DNA of 64,000 bases from SHZI01 sp963698405 (GTDB taxonomy: Bacteria > Pseudomonadota > Gammaproteobacteria > Steroidobacterales > GCA-2729495), in assembly GCA_963698405.1 (NCBI GenBank), contig CAVOQT010000015.1:1-64000 (forward strand), given 5' to 3'. The position numbers were made by a program, and so were the translations under genes. Of this stretch, positions 53,764 through 61,850 are shown piece after piece (position 1 is the first letter of the stretch; every line of letters starts with the position of its first letter). A model generated the notes under the pieces. The model had not been told where the DNA came from and made no database searches. It saw only the letters and a list, made by a program, of their open reading frames with translations.

Positions 53764-54977
53764 TGGGTGCTTTTGAATACACCGCTGTCGATGCGGCCGG
53801 CAAGGAATGCCGGGGCATACTTGAAGGCGATACGGCCCGTCAGGTACGACAGCTGTTGCGCGAAAAGCAGCTGCTGCCGCTGGAGGTCTCGGAGATCGCC
53901 AGAAAGGAAGCGTCACGGCAGAAGTCCTTCAGTCTACGACGCAGCATGTCGGCCGCTGACCTTGCGCTGATTACCCGGCAACTGGCGACACTCGTACATT
54001 CTTCCTTGCCGCTGGAAGAAGCCCTGCTCGCCGTCTCCGAGCAGACTGAATCACCGCGTGTAAAAAGCATCCTGATCGGCGTGCGCTCGCGAGTCATGGA
54101 GGGACACACCCTCGCCGACGGCTTCGGTGATTTCCCGCAGGCCTTTCCGGAAATCTACCGTGCCACGGTGGCAGCCGGCGAACAGTCCGGGCATCTGGAT
54201 GCGGTACTCGAGCGACTTGCCGACTATACGGAGGGTCGTCAGGTGCTGCGGCAGAAGATCCAGCACGCGATGATCTATCCGATCGTACTTTCCTGCCTTG
54301 CACTGATGATCGTCAGCGGCATGCTGGTGTATGTCGTACCAAAGGTCGTGGGCGTATTCGCAAATACCGGCCGAGAGCTGCCGGGGCTGACCGTCATGCT
54401 GATCGGCATCAGCAATTTCCTGCGTAACTACGGCGTGTATCTGCTGGTGGCAATTGTCGCTGCCGGCTACGGCGCACACCGCGCCTTGCGCCAGCCCGGT
54501 CCAAAACGCCAGTTCGATGCGCTGCTGCTGCGCCTGCCGCTGATTGCCAAGCTGGTTCGTGGCTCAAATACGGCCCGCTTCACCCGCACGCTCAGCATCC
54601 TGAGCGGTAGCGGCGTACCGGTTCTCGAGGGCCTGCGCATTGCCGCTGAAGTGGTGACCAATATACCGATGCGCCAGGCTGTAGAAGCCGCATCTGACCG
54701 GGTTCGTGAAGGCGCACCGATCGGCAAGTCGCTCGGGGTGGCCGGTTATTTTCCACCGATCTGCATCCATCTGATCTCCAGTGGCGAGGCCAGCGGCGAA
54801 CTGGAGATGATGCTGACGCGTGCCGCGCTGAATCAGGAACGGGAGATGGATGGCCTGATTGCAGCACTGCTTGGCATCCTCGAACCGGCGCTGATCGTTG
54901 GCATGGGCGTGATCGTGCTGATCATCGTCCTGGCGATCCTGCTGCCGATCTTCGAGCTCAACCAGCTGGTCGGCTAA
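53763..54977 (+). CDS. gspF: Type II secretion inner-membrane platform protein GspF
   Basis: A 404-residue protein with the usual layout: MGAFEYTAVDAAGKECRGILEGDTARQVRQLLREK at the start, a cytoplasmic four-helix domain (LALITRQLATLVHSSLPLEEALLAVSEQTE, FPEIYRATVAAGEQSGHLDAVLERLADY), a first membrane helix (IYPIVLSCLALMIVSGMLVYVVPKVV), a second domain (FTRTLSILSGSGVPVLEGLRIAAEVV) and a last membrane helix (VGMGVIVLIIVLAILLPIFELNQL). The ATG at 53763 overlaps the gspE stop by one base. No gspG follows; the cluster ends here. Confidence 0.93.
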   Translation: MGAFEYTAVDAAGKECRGILEGDTARQVRQLLREKQLLPLEVSEIARKEASRQKSFSLRRSMSAADLALITRQLATLVHSSLPLEEALLAVSEQTESPRVKSILIGVRSRVMEGHTLADGFGDFPQAFPEIYRATVAAGEQSGHLDAVLERLADYTEGRQVLRQKIQHAMIYPIVLSCLALMIVSGMLVYVVPKVVGVFANTGRELPGLTVMLIGISNFLRNYGVYLLVAIVAAGYGAHRALRQPGPKRQFDALLLRLPLIAKLVRGSNTARFTRTLSILSGSGVPVLEGLRIAAEVVTNIPMRQAVEAASDRVREGAPIGKSLGVAGYFPPICIHLISSGEASGELEMMLTRAALNQEREMDGLIAALLGILEPALIVGMGVIVLIIVLAILLPIFELNQLVG

Positions 54978-55041
54978 CAAGCCATCTTCCGGCTGCTGCC
55001 AACCAACAGCGGTAACAGTTCACAAATCCGGGAAATCAATG

Positions 55042-55070
55042 TTGCCAGACTGCTATCGCGCGATTATAAA
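55042..55070 (+). promoter_or_regulatory. Sigma-70-like promoter before the PA3496-like gene
   Basis: A -35 TTGCCA (55042-55047) and a -10 TATAAA (55065-55070) are separated by 17 bases, 34 bases upstream of the start codon at 55104. This suggests the gene has its own promoter and is not the end of the gsp operon. Confidence 0.6.
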
Positions 55071-55103
55071 AACGGTGTGCGCTTTGAACATAAGGAAGTT
55101 CGC

Positions 55104-55418
55104 ATGGGTCGTAAAGCAGTTGCGCAGAAAGCGCCAGAAAATATTTTCCCGCAGGAGCCGCCGCCTGAAATTGCGGATGACCTGGCGGATCTCGAAGCCG
55201 ATGACGGAGATGCAGACGACGCCCTGATCGGTGACAACATCGGCGAGGCATCGGTAGAGATCAATGTGGAAGGGCTCATTGCCGAGCTGGAAGCTGAATC
55301 CCGCTTTGTCAGTCAGCCCGACATGATTTCTGCGCGCCGCAAGCTTGAGGATTACCTGGAGCGCCAGCGCATCGCCCGGGAGATCGAAGACTTCGACGAT
55401 TTCAAAGGGATCGACTAG
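55104..55418 (+). CDS. PA3496-like small charged protein
   Basis: A 104-residue, very acidic protein starting MGRKAVAQKAPENIFP at an ATG after AAGGAAG. The middle is rich in Asp and Glu (ADDLADLEADDGDADDA), and the end ARRKLEDYLERQRIAREIEDFDDF matches the helical C-terminus of the PA3496 family of putative envelope-integrity proteins. No signal peptide. The 3' end overlaps lexA (convergent) by 17 bases. Function unknown. Confidence 0.6.
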   Translation: MGRKAVAQKAPENIFPQEPPPEIADDLADLEADDGDADDALIGDNIGEASVEINVEGLIAELEAESRFVSQPDMISARRKLEDYLERQRIAREIEDFDDFKGID

Positions 55419-56034
55419 CCTCTGTCATCGACATCCCGTTGCGGATCACGCCAACAACCACACCCTCAATGATCAGGTGCTGAACGTTGAGATCGACCTT
55501 GATGGTTTCGTAGTCAGGGTTCTGCGGCAGCAGGTATACCGTCTTGCCGGTCTGACGATAGCGCTTGACAGTAACCTCTTCATCCATCCGCGCTACCACG
55601 ATCTGGCCATTGCGCACATCAGGCTGACGACATACGGCAACCAGGTCGCCATCAAGAATGCCGGCATCCCGCATGCTCATGCCATGCACCCGCAGCAGGT
55701 AGTGCGGACGTGGATTGAACAAGGCCATATCCAGCCGGTAACGGGCCTCGACATGCTCACTGGCCAGCATGGGCTGGCCAGCTGCTACCCGACCGATCAG
55801 CGGCAGGCCTGCTTCCCGATCGGTATCCAGTAATTGAATGCCACGCGAAGCCCCCGGGACCAGGCTGATGACGCCTTTGCGCTGCAGTGCACGCAGATGC
55901 TCCTCAGCGGCATTGACCGAACGAAATCCCAGTTTCCGGGCAATTTCGGCACGTGTAGGCGGCATCCCTGTTTCGGTTACAAATGACTGAATAAAATCAA
56001 GAATTTCTGATTGACGGGCAGTAAGCTCGCGCAT
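55402..56034 (-). CDS. lexA: LexA repressor of the SOS regulon
   Basis: A 210-residue repressor. The winged-helix domain at the N-terminus is MRELTARQSEILDFIQSFVTETGMPPTRAEIARKLGFRSVNAAEEHLRAL. The self-cleavage bond is Ala85-Gly86 (RVAAGQPML), the catalytic serine is Ser120 (VHGMSMRDAG) and the lysine is Lys157 (EVTVKRYR), all in the expected spacing. The ATG at 56034 is chosen; the frame is open 17 codons further, across the operator. Two SOS boxes lie 8 to 41 bases upstream, so the gene represses itself. Confidence 0.96.
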   Translation of the reverse strand: MRELTARQSEILDFIQSFVTETGMPPTRAEIARKLGFRSVNAAEEHLRALQRKGVISLVPGASRGIQLLDTDREAGLPLIGRVAAGQPMLASEHVEARYRLDMALFNPRPHYLLRVHGMSMRDAGILDGDLVAVCRQPDVRNGQIVVARMDEEVTVKRYRQTGKTVYLLPQNPDYETIKVDLNVQHLIIEGVVVGVIRNGMSMTEASRSL

Positions 56035-56041
56035 AAAAAAC

Positions 56042-56057
56042 CTGTATATAAAAACAG
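56042..56057. promoter_or_regulatory. SOS (LexA) box 1, upstream of lexA
   Basis: CTGT-ATATAAAA-ACAG matches the gammaproteobacterial CTGT-N8-ACAG consensus exactly, eight bases upstream of the lexA start codon (56034). Confidence 0.9.
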
Positions 56058-56059
56058 TA

Positions 56060-56075
56060 GTGTGATTATATACAG
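56060..56075. promoter_or_regulatory. SOS (LexA) box 2, upstream of lexA
   Basis: GTGT-GATTATAT-ACAG matches the consensus with one mismatch (G for C at the first base) and sits 18 bases from box 1. Tandem boxes at lexA are usual in gammaproteobacteria. Confidence 0.75.
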
Positions 56076-56311
56076 AGATATTCAACAGGCAATAGCCGGC
56101 TCACAGAGTCTTGTTGCGGCCCATGGCGGGGCTGGGTGATCGGCCCTACCGGTACTCCGGATACAAACAAGAAAACACCCTCCAGGCTGATCGCGACTTC
56201 GCTACCACCAGCAATCAAAAATGCAGATCGCATAGCATCGCAAGCAACACTGAAAGCATCGAAGACTACGACGCTTGAGTGTCGGCATACGCCTGCTTGT
56301 TTCTGATTTGT

Positions 56312-56340
56312 TTGCGAATTAATCCGGCTTCGTTCATTAT
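56312..56340 (+). promoter_or_regulatory. Putative promoter of the Lpp-like lipoprotein gene
   Basis: TTGCGA (56312-56317) and CATTAT (56335-56340) are 17 bases apart, in an A+T-richer part of the 369-bp region between lexA and the lipoprotein gene. The transcript would have a leader of about 95 bases. Nothing else was recognised in this region besides the SOS boxes. Confidence 0.4.
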
Positions 56341-56443
56341 TAATGTGCACGAGGGTCCGCTATCTGGCGGGTTTCTTGCTTCTCGGCGACTATCTGTTTT
56401 CCGGGTGTGTATCCATTCAATCTGCTGTTAAGGAACTATTGCT

Positions 56444-56749
56444 ATGAAAATGAAATCCGCTCTTCAGGGTAGCGTTCTGGCCATCGCGATGGTCGTTGCT
56501 TCCGGCTGCGCCTCATCGTCCAAGGTCGACGAACTCTCCGCTCGCCTTGACCGTATTGCCGCCGATGCCAAGTCTGCTTCTGATGCAGCCGCCTCGGCAA
56601 GCTCTACTGCTGCCGATGCCAAGCAGACGGCCTCCGGCGCACAGAGCACTGCCAACCAGGCTCTGAACGCTGCCAACCAGTCGCAGTCCTGCTGTGACGC
56701 CACCAACGAAAAGATCGACCGCATGTTCAAGCGGAGCCAGGCCAAGTAA
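56444..56749 (+). CDS. Lpp/OprI-type alanine-zipper outer-membrane lipoprotein
   Basis: A 101-residue lipoprotein. The signal peptide ends in the lipobox VVASGC (MKMKSALQGSVLAIAMVVASGC). The mature chain is a long alanine-rich helix with heptad-like spacing (VDELSARLDRIAADAKSASDAAASASSTAADAKQTASGAQSTANQALNAANQ), as in Lpp and OprI, and ends IDRMFKRSQAK with a terminal lysine that in Lpp is joined to peptidoglycan. Two adjacent cysteines (SQSCCDATN) near the end are unusual and may form intermolecular disulfides. AAGGAAC precedes the ATG, and a very strong terminator follows, suggesting high expression. Confidence 0.85.
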   Translation: MKMKSALQGSVLAIAMVVASGCASSSKVDELSARLDRIAADAKSASDAAASASSTAADAKQTASGAQSTANQALNAANQSQSCCDATNEKIDRMFKRSQAK

Positions 56750-56800
56750 TACTGGTCGCTCTCCGTTTGGGTTTCTGCTGAAGAAACCTGATCAGGAAAA

Positions 56801-56829
56801 AGCCGCAGCACACGCTGCGGCTTTTTTTT
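56801..56829 (+). terminator. Intrinsic terminator after the lipoprotein gene
   Basis: A perfect 9-bp stem (AGCCGCAGC 56801-56809, GCTGCGGCT 56814-56822) with loop ACAC is followed by a run of T. This is a textbook factor-independent terminator. Confidence 0.95.
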
Positions 56830-56839
56830 GGCTCATCAA

Positions 56840-57562
56840 ATGCATCAACAACAGCTGTTCACCATCATCCATGAAGACTCCGATCTGCTGGTCATCAACA
56901 AGCCAGCCGATCTGGTCTGCCACCCGAGCAAGAACGGTGAGCTCTCCAGCCTCATCGGCCGGGTGCGCCTGCATCTCGGTACTGACGTTCGCCCACACCT
57001 CGTTAACCGTCTCGATCGTGAAACCAGCGGCCTGACGCTGGTCGCCAAGACCGATACTGCGGCGCGCGAACTACGCAGGATCTGGGAACAGCGCAAAGTC
57101 AGCAAAGAATACCTCGCCATCGTCCATGGCCATATCCACGAGGACTGCGGGGCTATCGATGCCGCGCTGGGCAAGGACGAAAGCAGCCGTGTCGCAATCA
57201 GGGATTGTGTACGTGCTGATGGTGCCCCTGCACGTACAGATTTTGAAGTGCTACGCAGATTCAGTCGCGATGGCGCACTCTTCAGCCTGCTCTGTGTACA
57301 ACCACACACCGGCCGCAAACATCAGATCCGCATTCACCTGGCGCACCGTGGAAACGCAATCGTTGGCGACAAGATTTACGGCAGTGATGAGGACGCATAT
57401 CTGGCGCTGGTGGAAGGCCGTCTAAGCCCCGCACAGCGGGCCACACTGATTTTTCAGAATCATGCCCTGCATGCACGCGCTTTGCGCTTCGAGTGGCGCG
57501 GGCAGAGCCGGGAGTTCTGCTGCGAGCCAGAGCGCTGGTTTACCGAATTTGTAACAGCCTGA
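56840..57562 (+). CDS. RluA-family pseudouridine synthase
   Basis: A 240-residue enzyme. The core shows IIHEDSDLLVINKPADLVCHPSKNGELSSL, the catalytic-aspartate motif VNRLDRETSGLTLVAKT, KEYLAIVHGH and PHTGRKHQIRIHLAHRGNAIVGDKIYG. There is no N-terminal S4 domain, which suggests the short RluA/TruC-like type acting on rRNA or tRNA; the target position is not readable. The ATG at 56840 follows directly after the terminator of the lipoprotein gene, so its promoter is not obvious. Intact. Confidence 0.88.
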   Translation: MHQQQLFTIIHEDSDLLVINKPADLVCHPSKNGELSSLIGRVRLHLGTDVRPHLVNRLDRETSGLTLVAKTDTAARELRRIWEQRKVSKEYLAIVHGHIHEDCGAIDAALGKDESSRVAIRDCVRADGAPARTDFEVLRRFSRDGALFSLLCVQPHTGRKHQIRIHLAHRGNAIVGDKIYGSDEDAYLALVEGRLSPAQRATLIFQNHALHARALRFEWRGQSREFCCEPERWFTEFVTA

Positions 57563-57925
57563 AGTCAGGACGCACTAACAGGCGCCAGCGCGACTCACGC
57601 GACGGAAGGTCGGAACAGTCGATATCCACCCCGGGATCAAGCGCTGTGTCTCCCCTGCACTGCTGAAGAATCCGGCTTTCAGTTTGAGCTGGCACAGGCG
57701 CCTGGTCTCCTGCCGTGCGGCGCGTTCAGGGTGGGTACCCTGCACAACCAGCGCCACAGCACTGCGGGATTGGCATACCGGCGTCAAGTTTGACGATACG
57801 GTATCAGTACCTTCGGTATCGATGCGTGAAACAGGGCCAATGACAGCCCCAGATAAAGGGTTGCCGGGGAAATACTATCCGGTTCTCTTGCAGGCACCCG
57901 ACAATTACCGGGAGGGCGCGGCCGG
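57563..57925. other. Stretch without a recognised gene
   Basis: These 363 bases between the pseudouridine synthase and the convergent L,D-transpeptidase have short open frames on both strands (up to 100 codons) but none with a plausible start or familiar motif. I see no RNA gene. It may hold transcription ends of both genes. Confidence 0.5.
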
Positions 57926-58876
57926 TCAGGTACCAGATGACATACCGGTACCAATGCGCACCGGGACGCCCTCCTGCCGACGATAGACATCCTCGACCAG
58001 ACGCCAGTTCACGTGCGCCGGGCGATCATGGGTGACTTGCACGTACTCTTCAGTCAGCACGGTCATTGCCCGCTCACGGGTGAGCTTGTCATCCTGAAGC
58101 GGAGGATGCACTTCCAGATACAGGTCATTCCCTACCCAGCCAAACTTGTAGGGCTGGTTGATGATTGTCACAGGCGTACCGACCGGTACCTGCGGGAACA
58201 GCCATTCGATATCCTCGGGATACATGCGAATGCAGCCGTGGGTAACCTGCATACCCACACCGACCGGCCGGTTGGTACCGTGGATCAGATAGCCGCTGAG
58301 ACTGAGGCGCATCGCGTAACGGCCGAGCGGATTATCAGGCCCCGCTGGAACTACCTTCTGCAGCGCCCCCCGGCCATCCATCAGATGCTCTTTGCGAATC
58401 GACTCGGGCGGATACCAGGCCGGATCTTTCTGTTTCGCGACAACGGACCAGCGACCGATCGGTGTAGACCAGTCCATGCGCCCTATGCTGACAGGGAACG
58501 TAGAAACAGCTGGCTTGCCGTCTGCCTGATGAAAGTAATACAGCCGGTACTCGGCAATATTGACTACCACGCCACTGCGCGCCGATGGCAGGACAAAACG
58601 CTTCGGCAGGCTGACAAGAGTACCCTCGCCCGGCAGCCAGACGTCGACCCCCTGATTGGCCCAGACGATTTCCTCGTAACCCAGACCATGCACGCGCGCA
58701 ATGTCGGTCAGCGTATCTTCCTGGCGCGCCGAAATTACGCCTGCATCACCGACGAGCTGCTCACCCGGCTTCAGCACCCAGGTATCAACACCGGCAAATG
58801 CAGCAGCGGATACAGCGAGACCAGCAAGCAGTACAGGAATTTTGCAAACGTAACTGTGGAGAAATTTCATGGCCAT
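57926..58876 (-). CDS. L,D-transpeptidase (YkuD) with LysM-like region, translationally coupled to fabH
   Basis: A 316-residue periplasmic enzyme with a signal peptide (KIPVLLAGLAVSAAAFA). A LysM-like region (DTLTDIARVHGLGYEEIVWANQGVDVWLPGEGTLVSLP) is followed by the YkuD domain: VVVNIAEYRLYYFH, FPVSIGRMDWSTPIGRWSV, LSGYLIHGTNRPVGVGMQVTHGCIRMYPEDIEWLF with the catalytic cysteine in HGCIRM. It is of the ErfK/YbiS type, which join peptidoglycan stems or attach Lpp. Its ATG (58874-58876) overlaps the fabH stop by one base. An Lpp-like lipoprotein with a C-terminal lysine is encoded 1.2 kb away. Confidence 0.92.
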   Translation of the reverse strand: MAMKFLHSYVCKIPVLLAGLAVSAAAFAGVDTWVLKPGEQLVGDAGVISARQEDTLTDIARVHGLGYEEIVWANQGVDVWLPGEGTLVSLPKRFVLPSARSGVVVNIAEYRLYYFHQADGKPAVSTFPVSIGRMDWSTPIGRWSVVAKQKDPAWYPPESIRKEHLMDGRGALQKVVPAGPDNPLGRYAMRLSLSGYLIHGTNRPVGVGMQVTHGCIRMYPEDIEWLFPQVPVGTPVTIINQPYKFGWVGNDLYLEVHPPLQDDKLTRERAMTVLTEEYVQVTHDRPAHVNWRLVEDVYRRQEGVPVRIGTGMSSGT

Positions 58877-59844
58877 CAGAACCTGATCAACGCCGAGCCC
58901 CAGGTAAATCCACCGCCGAAGCCCTCAAGCAACAACATATCGCCACGCTTCACCCGACCATCCCGCACGGCGACATCGAGTGCCATGGGCACCGACGCCG
59001 CAGAGGTATTGCCGTGATCCTGCAGGGTCAGCACCACTTTTTCCATGGGCATTCCGAGTCGTTTGGCCGTGGCCTGAATGATGCGGATGTTGGCCTGATG
59101 GGGTATCAACCAGTCGATCGCCGAGGCTTCAAGCTGACTGGCAGCAAGCGTCGTTTCCACAATGCCTTCGAGCGTCTTGACCGCAACCTTGAACACCTCA
59201 TTGCCCTTCATATGGATATAGGGTCCTTCGGTCTCGCCGGGCTGCTGGTGCCGCGAAGCGCCGTAGGGGTGATACAGAAGATCCTTGTAGTTGCCATCCG
59301 CCCCGAGATGACATGCCATGATGCCCGGCTCATCAGCCGGTTGCAGGATGACCGCACCAGCTCCATCACCGAACAGCACACAGGTGTTCCGGTCTGCCCA
59401 GTCGGTGATGCGGGACAGCGTCTCGGCACCGATCACCAACGCACACTTCGCACCACCGCTGACGATAAAACGATCGGCCACACTCAAGGCATAGATAAAG
59501 CCGCTACAGGCCGCCTCGATACTGAAAGCCGGACAGGCACGAATACCGAGGCGCTCCTGCACCAGGCAACCGACGTTCGGGAACACGAAGTCAGGTGTCG
59601 TCGTACCAACCACGACAAAATCGATATCCGCCGCAGTGACCCCAGCCGCAGCCATGGCCTGCAGCGCTGCCTGTTGCGCCAGATCTGCCGTAGTCTGATC
59701 ATCTGCGGCAATGTGGCGTCTTTCAATTCCCGTGCGTGAGCGGATCCACTCATCCGTAGTGTCGACACGGGTCTCAAGCTCGGCGTTGGTCAGCACCCGC
59801 TCAGGCAGGTAACGTCCGGTACCGGCGATACGGGAATACTTCAT
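58876..59844 (-). CDS. fabH: Beta-ketoacyl-ACP synthase III
   Basis: A 322-residue condensing enzyme that starts fatty acid synthesis from acetyl-CoA and malonyl-ACP. The catalytic triad is visible: Cys113 in SIEAACSGFIYAL, His in WLIPHQANIRI and Asn in DHGNTSAASVP. The N-terminus is typical (MKYSRIAGTGRYLPERVLTNAELE). It overlaps plsX by four bases upstream. In E. coli fabD, fabG and acpP follow; here an L,D-transpeptidase gene follows instead. Intact. Confidence 0.97.
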   Translation of the reverse strand: MKYSRIAGTGRYLPERVLTNAELETRVDTTDEWIRSRTGIERRHIAADDQTTADLAQQAALQAMAAAGVTAADIDFVVVGTTTPDFVFPNVGCLVQERLGIRACPAFSIEAACSGFIYALSVADRFIVSGGAKCALVIGAETLSRITDWADRNTCVLFGDGAGAVILQPADEPGIMACHLGADGNYKDLLYHPYGASRHQQPGETEGPYIHMKGNEVFKVAVKTLEGIVETTLAASQLEASAIDWLIPHQANIRIIQATAKRLGMPMEKVVLTLQDHGNTSAASVPMALDVAVRDGRVKRGDMLLLEGFGGGFTWGSALIRF

Positions 59845-60851
59845 ACCGCCTGCTCACTCAGCAATTTACGAATCTGGTCTGGCACGCGTTTCTCAGCCTC
59901 CAGTAGTGCAACAGTAATCGCCTGTTCGAAAGCCAACACGTCAGCACCACCGTGGCTCTTGATGACGATGCCATTCAGGCCAACCAGACTCGCACCATTA
60001 TAGCGACGCGGATCAAGCCGACGCCCCAGCGATTTGAGCACTGGCCAAGCCACCAGCCCGGCCAGACGACGGTAGATGCTGGCACGAAACTCAATCTCCA
60101 GAAAATGGCGGATCAGCTTGGCGGTTCCTTCCATCGACTTCAGTGCGATGTTGCCGCTGAAACCATCACAGACGACAACGTCAGCGCGATCGTCCTGGAT
60201 CGCATCCGCTTCGACAAAGCCAACATAGTTCAGCACGCTGGCCGACAGCAGTGCGGCCGCCTGCTTGACGGTCTCGTTACCCTTGATGTCTTCGGCACCG
60301 ATATTGAGCAGGCCTATGCGCGGCCGGTCGATCGATTCAGTGACACCCGCCACCACCGAGCCCATGACTGCGAACTGGTACAACTGCGCCGCAGTACAGT
60401 CTGCATTCGCACCGAGGTCGAGCATGTAGATGGCGCCGTGCCGGGTTGGCAGCAGGGCCATGATGGCCGGACGATCAATGCCGGGCAGGGTTTTGAGTAC
60501 AAAGCGACCGGTAGCCATCAGGGCGCCGGTATTGCCGGCACTCACACAGGCATTGGCACGACCGTCACGCACCAGGTCTATCGCCACGCGCATTGAGGAG
60601 TCTTTTTTCTTGCGCAGCGATTCAGCAGGCGGCTCACCCATGGCCACCACCTGCCGCGCATCGACAATTTCGACACCCGGTGGCAGTCCGCCTGAACTGG
60701 CAACAATCGGCTCGATAACCTCACGCTGCCCAACCAGGATGATGCGCACGCCCGGCCGACGGCGGGCCAACTGCAGTGATGCCGGAACGCAGATCTGCGC
60801 ACCAGTATCACCGCCCATGGCATCAACAGCGATGGTTACGGTTTCAGCCAT
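59841..60851 (-). CDS. plsX: Phosphate acyltransferase PlsX
   Basis: A 336-residue enzyme that makes acyl-phosphate from acyl-ACP for phospholipid synthesis. Family blocks are TIAVDAMGGDTGAQICVPASLQLA, SMRVAIDLVRDGRANACVSAGNTGALMATGRFVLKTLPGIDRPAI, LLNIGAEDIKGNETVKQA, DVVVCDGFSGNIALKSMEGTAKLI and YNGASLVGLNGIVIKSHGGAD. It starts 104 bases after rpmF and overlaps fabH. Intact. Confidence 0.97.
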   Translation of the reverse strand: MAETVTIAVDAMGGDTGAQICVPASLQLARRRPGVRIILVGQREVIEPIVASSGGLPPGVEIVDARQVVAMGEPPAESLRKKKDSSMRVAIDLVRDGRANACVSAGNTGALMATGRFVLKTLPGIDRPAIMALLPTRHGAIYMLDLGANADCTAAQLYQFAVMGSVVAGVTESIDRPRIGLLNIGAEDIKGNETVKQAAALLSASVLNYVGFVEADAIQDDRADVVVCDGFSGNIALKSMEGTAKLIRHFLEIEFRASIYRRLAGLVAWPVLKSLGRRLDPRRYNGASLVGLNGIVIKSHGGADVLAFEQAITVALLEAEKRVPDQIRKLLSEQAV

Positions 60852-60955
60852 CAGTGTGGCTCCCGGAAAATGGAGGGACGCGCTAGACCGTCCGTATAGA
60901 AATGCAGGCCGCCGAATACTGCCGGGCGACCGTCACATCCAGGGTGCCGTCTGAA

Positions 60956-61147
60956 CTAATCGTTGTCGCCGGCTTCAGGCGTATCGATGACCTTCTTGCC
61001 ACGATAGTAGCCATCGGCGCTGATATGATGCCGACGGTGCGTCTCGCCACTGGCGGACTCGGTCGAGATCGCCGGAGGTTTGAGCCAGTCATGCGACTGA
61101 CGCATGCCCTTTCTCGACGGGGTTACGCGACTTTTCTGAACTGCCAT
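60956..61147 (-). CDS. rpmF: Large-subunit ribosomal protein bL32
   Basis: A 63-residue protein starting MAVQKSRVTPSRKGMRQSHDWLK, followed by the THRRHHISADGYYRGKKVI block of bL32. It lacks the four cysteines of the zinc-binding form, as is usual in gammaproteobacteria. It lies 18 bases downstream of yceD and upstream of plsX, the common order in this class. The tail is slightly longer and acidic (DTPEAGDND). Confidence 0.97.
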   Translation of the reverse strand: MAVQKSRVTPSRKGMRQSHDWLKPPAISTESASGETHRRHHISADGYYRGKKVIDTPEAGDND

Positions 61148-61165
61148 TGCAGGTCTCCTGATGGT

Positions 61166-61741
61166 TCAATCATTGCCCTGCCGGTCATTACGTCCAAGCA
61201 AAGCCGCCAGTCCGGCCAACGGGCGACGGGTTGGCTCACCAGCCACCGCTTCACCGCTGACACTCAATAATCCCTCGGCATCCCACCCGGCGGGAGCCGT
61301 GCAGAACTGCCCTTCTGCATGCCGCGGTGCCAGCGGCAATACAGCCAGCACCTCGTCCTCTATAACCTCGTCCGGCACGAAACCGTCATTGATCAGCAGC
61401 GTATCGAAGGGATCGGCCAGCACTTCTGCATCGCGATCCGCCCCGATCATGGTCAGGTATACATCCACGTCAACCGGCCAGACCAGCGCCTTCAAGCACC
61501 GCTGACACGTGACGACGACGGAACCACCGACGGTCAGATGCAGTTGCGGATATCCTTCTGCACCCGGCTGAAATGCCAGCACTGCATGCAGTTCAGCCAA
61601 CGGCACTTTCGCTGACTCATCCACTGCAGCCGCAAGGCTCGCCAGACGCGGCAAGGAAGCAACCGAAAAACAAAAATCCAGCTGCGCCCGTCGGGCCACC
61701 AGATCCTCAATTTCAACCGATCTGATACGCCTGACTGCCAT
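61166..61741 (-). CDS. yceD: YceD/DUF177 protein
   Basis: A 191-residue protein of the DUF177 family, which is linked to accumulation of 23S rRNA precursors in E. coli and plants. It has the CxxC in SVVVTCQRCLKALVWPVDV and the acidic block VIEDEVLAVLPLAPRH typical of the family. The ATG at 61741 (MAVRRIRSVEIEDLVARRAQLDF) is chosen over the upstream in-frame ATGs. It is the first gene of the yceD-rpmF-plsX-fabH unit and diverges from maf, 109 bases away. Confidence 0.93.
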   Translation of the reverse strand: MAVRRIRSVEIEDLVARRAQLDFCFSVASLPRLASLAAAVDESAKVPLAELHAVLAFQPGAEGYPQLHLTVGGSVVVTCQRCLKALVWPVDVDVYLTMIGADRDAEVLADPFDTLLINDGFVPDEVIEDEVLAVLPLAPRHAEGQFCTAPAGWDAEGLLSVSGEAVAGEPTRRPLAGLAALLGRNDRQGND

Positions 61742-61850
61742 AGCGGCGCCAATGATAGGTAGCGACCCGGAGTGTGTCAAAATCATCTGCAGACCCTGCC
61801 GCGTCATAATCCGGCCCGCAGGGCAGCAAAGTCCTCAGGAAACCCCGCAT

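Noticed and set aside
57684..57986. A 100-codon plus-strand frame and a 70-codon minus-strand frame (57575-57787)
   Set aside because: No ribosome binding site, no family resemblance, unnatural composition, and the first runs into the transpeptidase gene.
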